Made by a program: the position numbers and the translations under genes. The notes below the pieces were generated by a model. That model was not told where the DNA came from. It worked only from the letters and a program-made list of their open reading frames with translations, and did not search any database. Shown piece by piece: positions 6,303 to 7,881 of a DNA stretch of 7,881 nucleotides. The stretch lies in the NCBI GenBank assembly GCA_025062175.1, contig JANXAX010000102.1, positions 1 through 7,881 of the forward strand, read 5' to 3'. This stretch comes from Anaerolineae bacterium (GTDB lineage: Bacteria; Chloroflexota; Anaerolineae; 4572-78; NAK82). How positions within the stretch are numbered: position 1 is the stretch's first letter; each line of letters opens with the position of its first letter.

Positions 6303-7832
6303 ATGTGGCAGCGCCTGATACCTGGCTTCCAGCGTATGAGTGCTGTAGAAGCATGGCGACAGGTGTGCCTGCGTCTGGAGCTCACACTGGCAAATCGGGT
6401 CGACCGTGCTATCTTCAAATGCCAGGCATGTGGCCAGTGTCTTCTCTTCCAAACCGCCTTTATCTGTCCTCTTACATGTACGCGCGAGCTGCGTAACGGC
6501 CCGTGCCGCGGCTCAAATCCGCATCATTGCTTCATCAGGCGTGCCCAAGCATGCACGTGGTATCTCATTTACACTCGAGCCGAACGACAAGGGACTCTGG
6601 AGCGACTGTTGGAGGTCAACGCTCCATGTGCCACGCCGGTTAATCCCTCAGAAGTGGGTGGTAGCACTCCGCATGCTCATCGATATCGGCACGGATACGG
6701 GCCCCGGCTGTTGGATCGGCTTTTCAATCCGAGTCGTTATTATACCGAATGGGAGGATTATCACAATCGGCAGCGAGCACTTCCGTGGTGGCAGGGAGAC
6801 AGTCGTTACCACCCCCCCACGTATTCTGAACCGGCTTCTCGACTCGAGAAGCAGCTGCGTAGCGGAAAGTTTGTGATCTCGGTCGAAGTAGCACCTCCGA
6901 TGGAACCAACTGGTGTGCGTATCGCCCGCCTGGCGGAACAACTGGAGGGATATGTTGATACCTTTAACTTCACAGACAATCCACGGGGCATTGCCCGTAT
7001 GGGGGGATTGGCGTGTGCTATCCATAGCCTAGCTAATGGGATTGAGCCTGTGCTTCAGATCCAGACGCGTTATCGTGATCGTTATAATCTGGAGAGCGAG
7101 GCAGTGGGTGCGCACACGACAGGAGTGCATAACCTCCTCTGTATGTGCGATGACACGGGGCGGCTGGGTCCTGGCCCTCCGCCCACGCCAGGGCCTGCCG
7201 ATCTGGACACCGTGCAGGCGTTGTGGATGTTGCGTCGGTTGCGCGACGAAGGGGTAAACGTCGATGGTCTCCAGGTCGAACATCGCCCTCGCTACTTCCT
7301 CGGTGCCCTCGTTTCACCGTGTGCCACTTTACCTCGCTATGCAGCTCTCGTCACTCAGAAGAAGATCAACGCTGGTGCCCAATTTCTGCAGACATTGCCC
7401 ATCTTCGACCTGAGCCGTTTCTGCGACTGGATGGAAGCGTTGGACAAGCGTGACTTGTTGGGCAAGGCATATTTGATCGTGGCAGTCGAGCCACCCAAGA
7501 ATGCCCATCACCTGCGCTTCCTGGCCTCCGAGGTTCCCGGAGTGGTTGTTCCATCCGGTTTGCATGCTCGGATGGCGTACAGCAGTGATCCCTATGAGGA
7601 GGGAGTCCAAATCGCGTTGGAAATCATCGCCGGGCTTAAGAAGCTGCGCTGGATTCACGGTTTACACATCCATGCACCGGGACGCGAGGAAGTAACAGTA
7701 CGTCTGGTGAGAGAAAGCGGGTTGCGGGACTTCGCCCCTCAGGTCGAGTCAGAACCTGGCAATGGACGCAATAGAACCGGGGCTGATCCCATGCCACATT
7801 GGACAACACACGAGTTGTCAACACACTTTTGA
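6303..7832 (+). CDS. Fused MetV-MetF-type methylenetetrahydrofolate reductase (MTHFR_C zinc/iron-sulfur domain plus MetF barrel)
   Basis: A 509-residue two-domain protein. Residues about 25-105 resemble the Cys-rich MTHFR_C/MetV domain: C40-x2-C43-G-x-C46, C55-P-x2-C59, the NGPC motif with C68, then C76 and C84-x-W. Such cysteines bind metal or iron-sulfur clusters in MetV proteins. Residues about 185-475 resemble MetF, the TIM-barrel flavoprotein reducing methylene-tetrahydrofolate to the methyl form. Visible marks are ISVEVAPP (192-199, with the likely general-acid Glu195), DLDTVQ (300-305), NAGAQF (356-361) and IFDL (367-370). Some expected residues differ: the L-x-G-D loop reads MCDD (281-284), the Gln after Thr364 that contacts folate in E. 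coli MetF (Gln183) is Leu365, and NGPCGG reads NGPCRG. The last 30 or so residues look unconserved. In acetogens MetV and MetF are separate subunits; fusion in this order suggests a type III-like enzyme using a partner electron donor (inference). Substrate and activity are uncertain. Confidence 0.82.
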   Translation: MWQRLIPGFQRMSAVEAWRQVCLRLELTLANRVDRAIFKCQACGQCLLFQTAFICPLTCTRELRNGPCRGSNPHHCFIRRAQACTWYLIYTRAERQGTLERLLEVNAPCATPVNPSEVGGSTPHAHRYRHGYGPRLLDRLFNPSRYYTEWEDYHNRQRALPWWQGDSRYHPPTYSEPASRLEKQLRSGKFVISVEVAPPMEPTGVRIARLAEQLEGYVDTFNFTDNPRGIARMGGLACAIHSLANGIEPVLQIQTRYRDRYNLESEAVGAHTTGVHNLLCMCDDTGRLGPGPPPTPGPADLDTVQALWMLRRLRDEGVNVDGLQVEHRPRYFLGALVSPCATLPRYAALVTQKKINAGAQFLQTLPIFDLSRFCDWMEALDKRDLLGKAYLIVAVEPPKNAHHLRFLASEVPGVVVPSGLHARMAYSSDPYEEGVQIALEIIAGLKKLRWIHGLHIHAPGREEVTVRLVRESGLRDFAPQVESEPGNGRNRTGADPMPHWTTHELSTHF

Positions 7833-7865
7833 ATCTCGTCAAAACGTGTAAGGCCAGCTGACGTA

Positions 7866-7870
7866 GGAGG
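7866..7870 (+). promoter_or_regulatory. Ribosome binding site of the truncated downstream gene
   Basis: GGAGG, six bases before ATG 7877, is nearly ideal and is the main evidence that a gene starts there. Confidence 0.65.
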
Positions 7871-7876
7871 AAGGGC

Positions 7877-7881
7877 ATGTT
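7877..7881 (+). CDS. Start of a downstream gene, cut by the window end
   Basis: Only the ATG and two bases of the second codon are present. The strong ribosome site and the 44-base gap after the MetV-MetF gene, with no clear terminator, suggest co-transcription. The product cannot be told. In other genomes MetV/MetF neighbours are often redox or one-carbon proteins, but nothing here shows that. Confidence 0.55.

Noticed and set aside
7802..7829. Intrinsic terminator at the end of the MetV-MetF gene (GACAAC/GTTGTC, then TTTT)
   Set aside because: The stem is only 6 bp, the four T's are not adjacent to it, and they lie inside the coding region; a good ribosome site follows soon after.

Overview
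The window reads as ordinary chromosomal DNA of a bacterium, probably a member of the Chloroflexota (Anaerolineae-like). That placement is an inference from gene content: a CdaA-CdaR pair without glmM beside a large TPR protein, a fused MetV-MetF protein, and a TTG start. No phylogenetic marker is present. All complete genes lie on the + strand. No IS element, CRISPR array, rRNA or tRNA was seen.

Layout. Positions 1-372 are non-coding. The left end carries a strong-looking promoter that points left, out of the window (-35 at 119-124, -10 at 96-101, minus strand). Just downstream of it is an array of AACG/CGTT hexamers containing an 8-bp dyad, which looks like a LacI-family operator, and then a perfect hairpin at 40-60. 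A weak promoter at 351-381 probably serves the rightward cluster. That cluster is argF (475-1404, ornithine carbamoyltransferase), a 757-residue TPR protein (1449-3722), cdaA (3800-4648, membrane diadenylate cyclase, TTG start) and cdaR (4645-5925, YbbR-domain regulator, overlapping cdaA by 4 bases). The tight spacing suggests one transcript. The last two genes form a c-di-AMP synthesis module, and the TPR protein is a candidate cytosolic partner by position only.

Positions 5926-6302 are non-coding and end in a near-consensus promoter (TTGACA, 17 bp, extended -10 GATAAT). Its -10 box lies in the middle of an inverted repeat, so it is probably repressor controlled. It drives a 509-residue protein (6303-7832) that joins a Cys-rich MetV-like (MTHFR_C) domain to a MetF-like methylenetetrahydrofolate reductase barrel. 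Several active-site positions of the barrel are altered. A further gene begins at 7877 with a good ribosome binding site and runs off the window.

Nothing here is certainly a new system. The best leads are the TPR-CdaA-CdaR linkage, the divergent MetV-MetF fusion under an operator-like dyad, and the operator-like array at the left edge.
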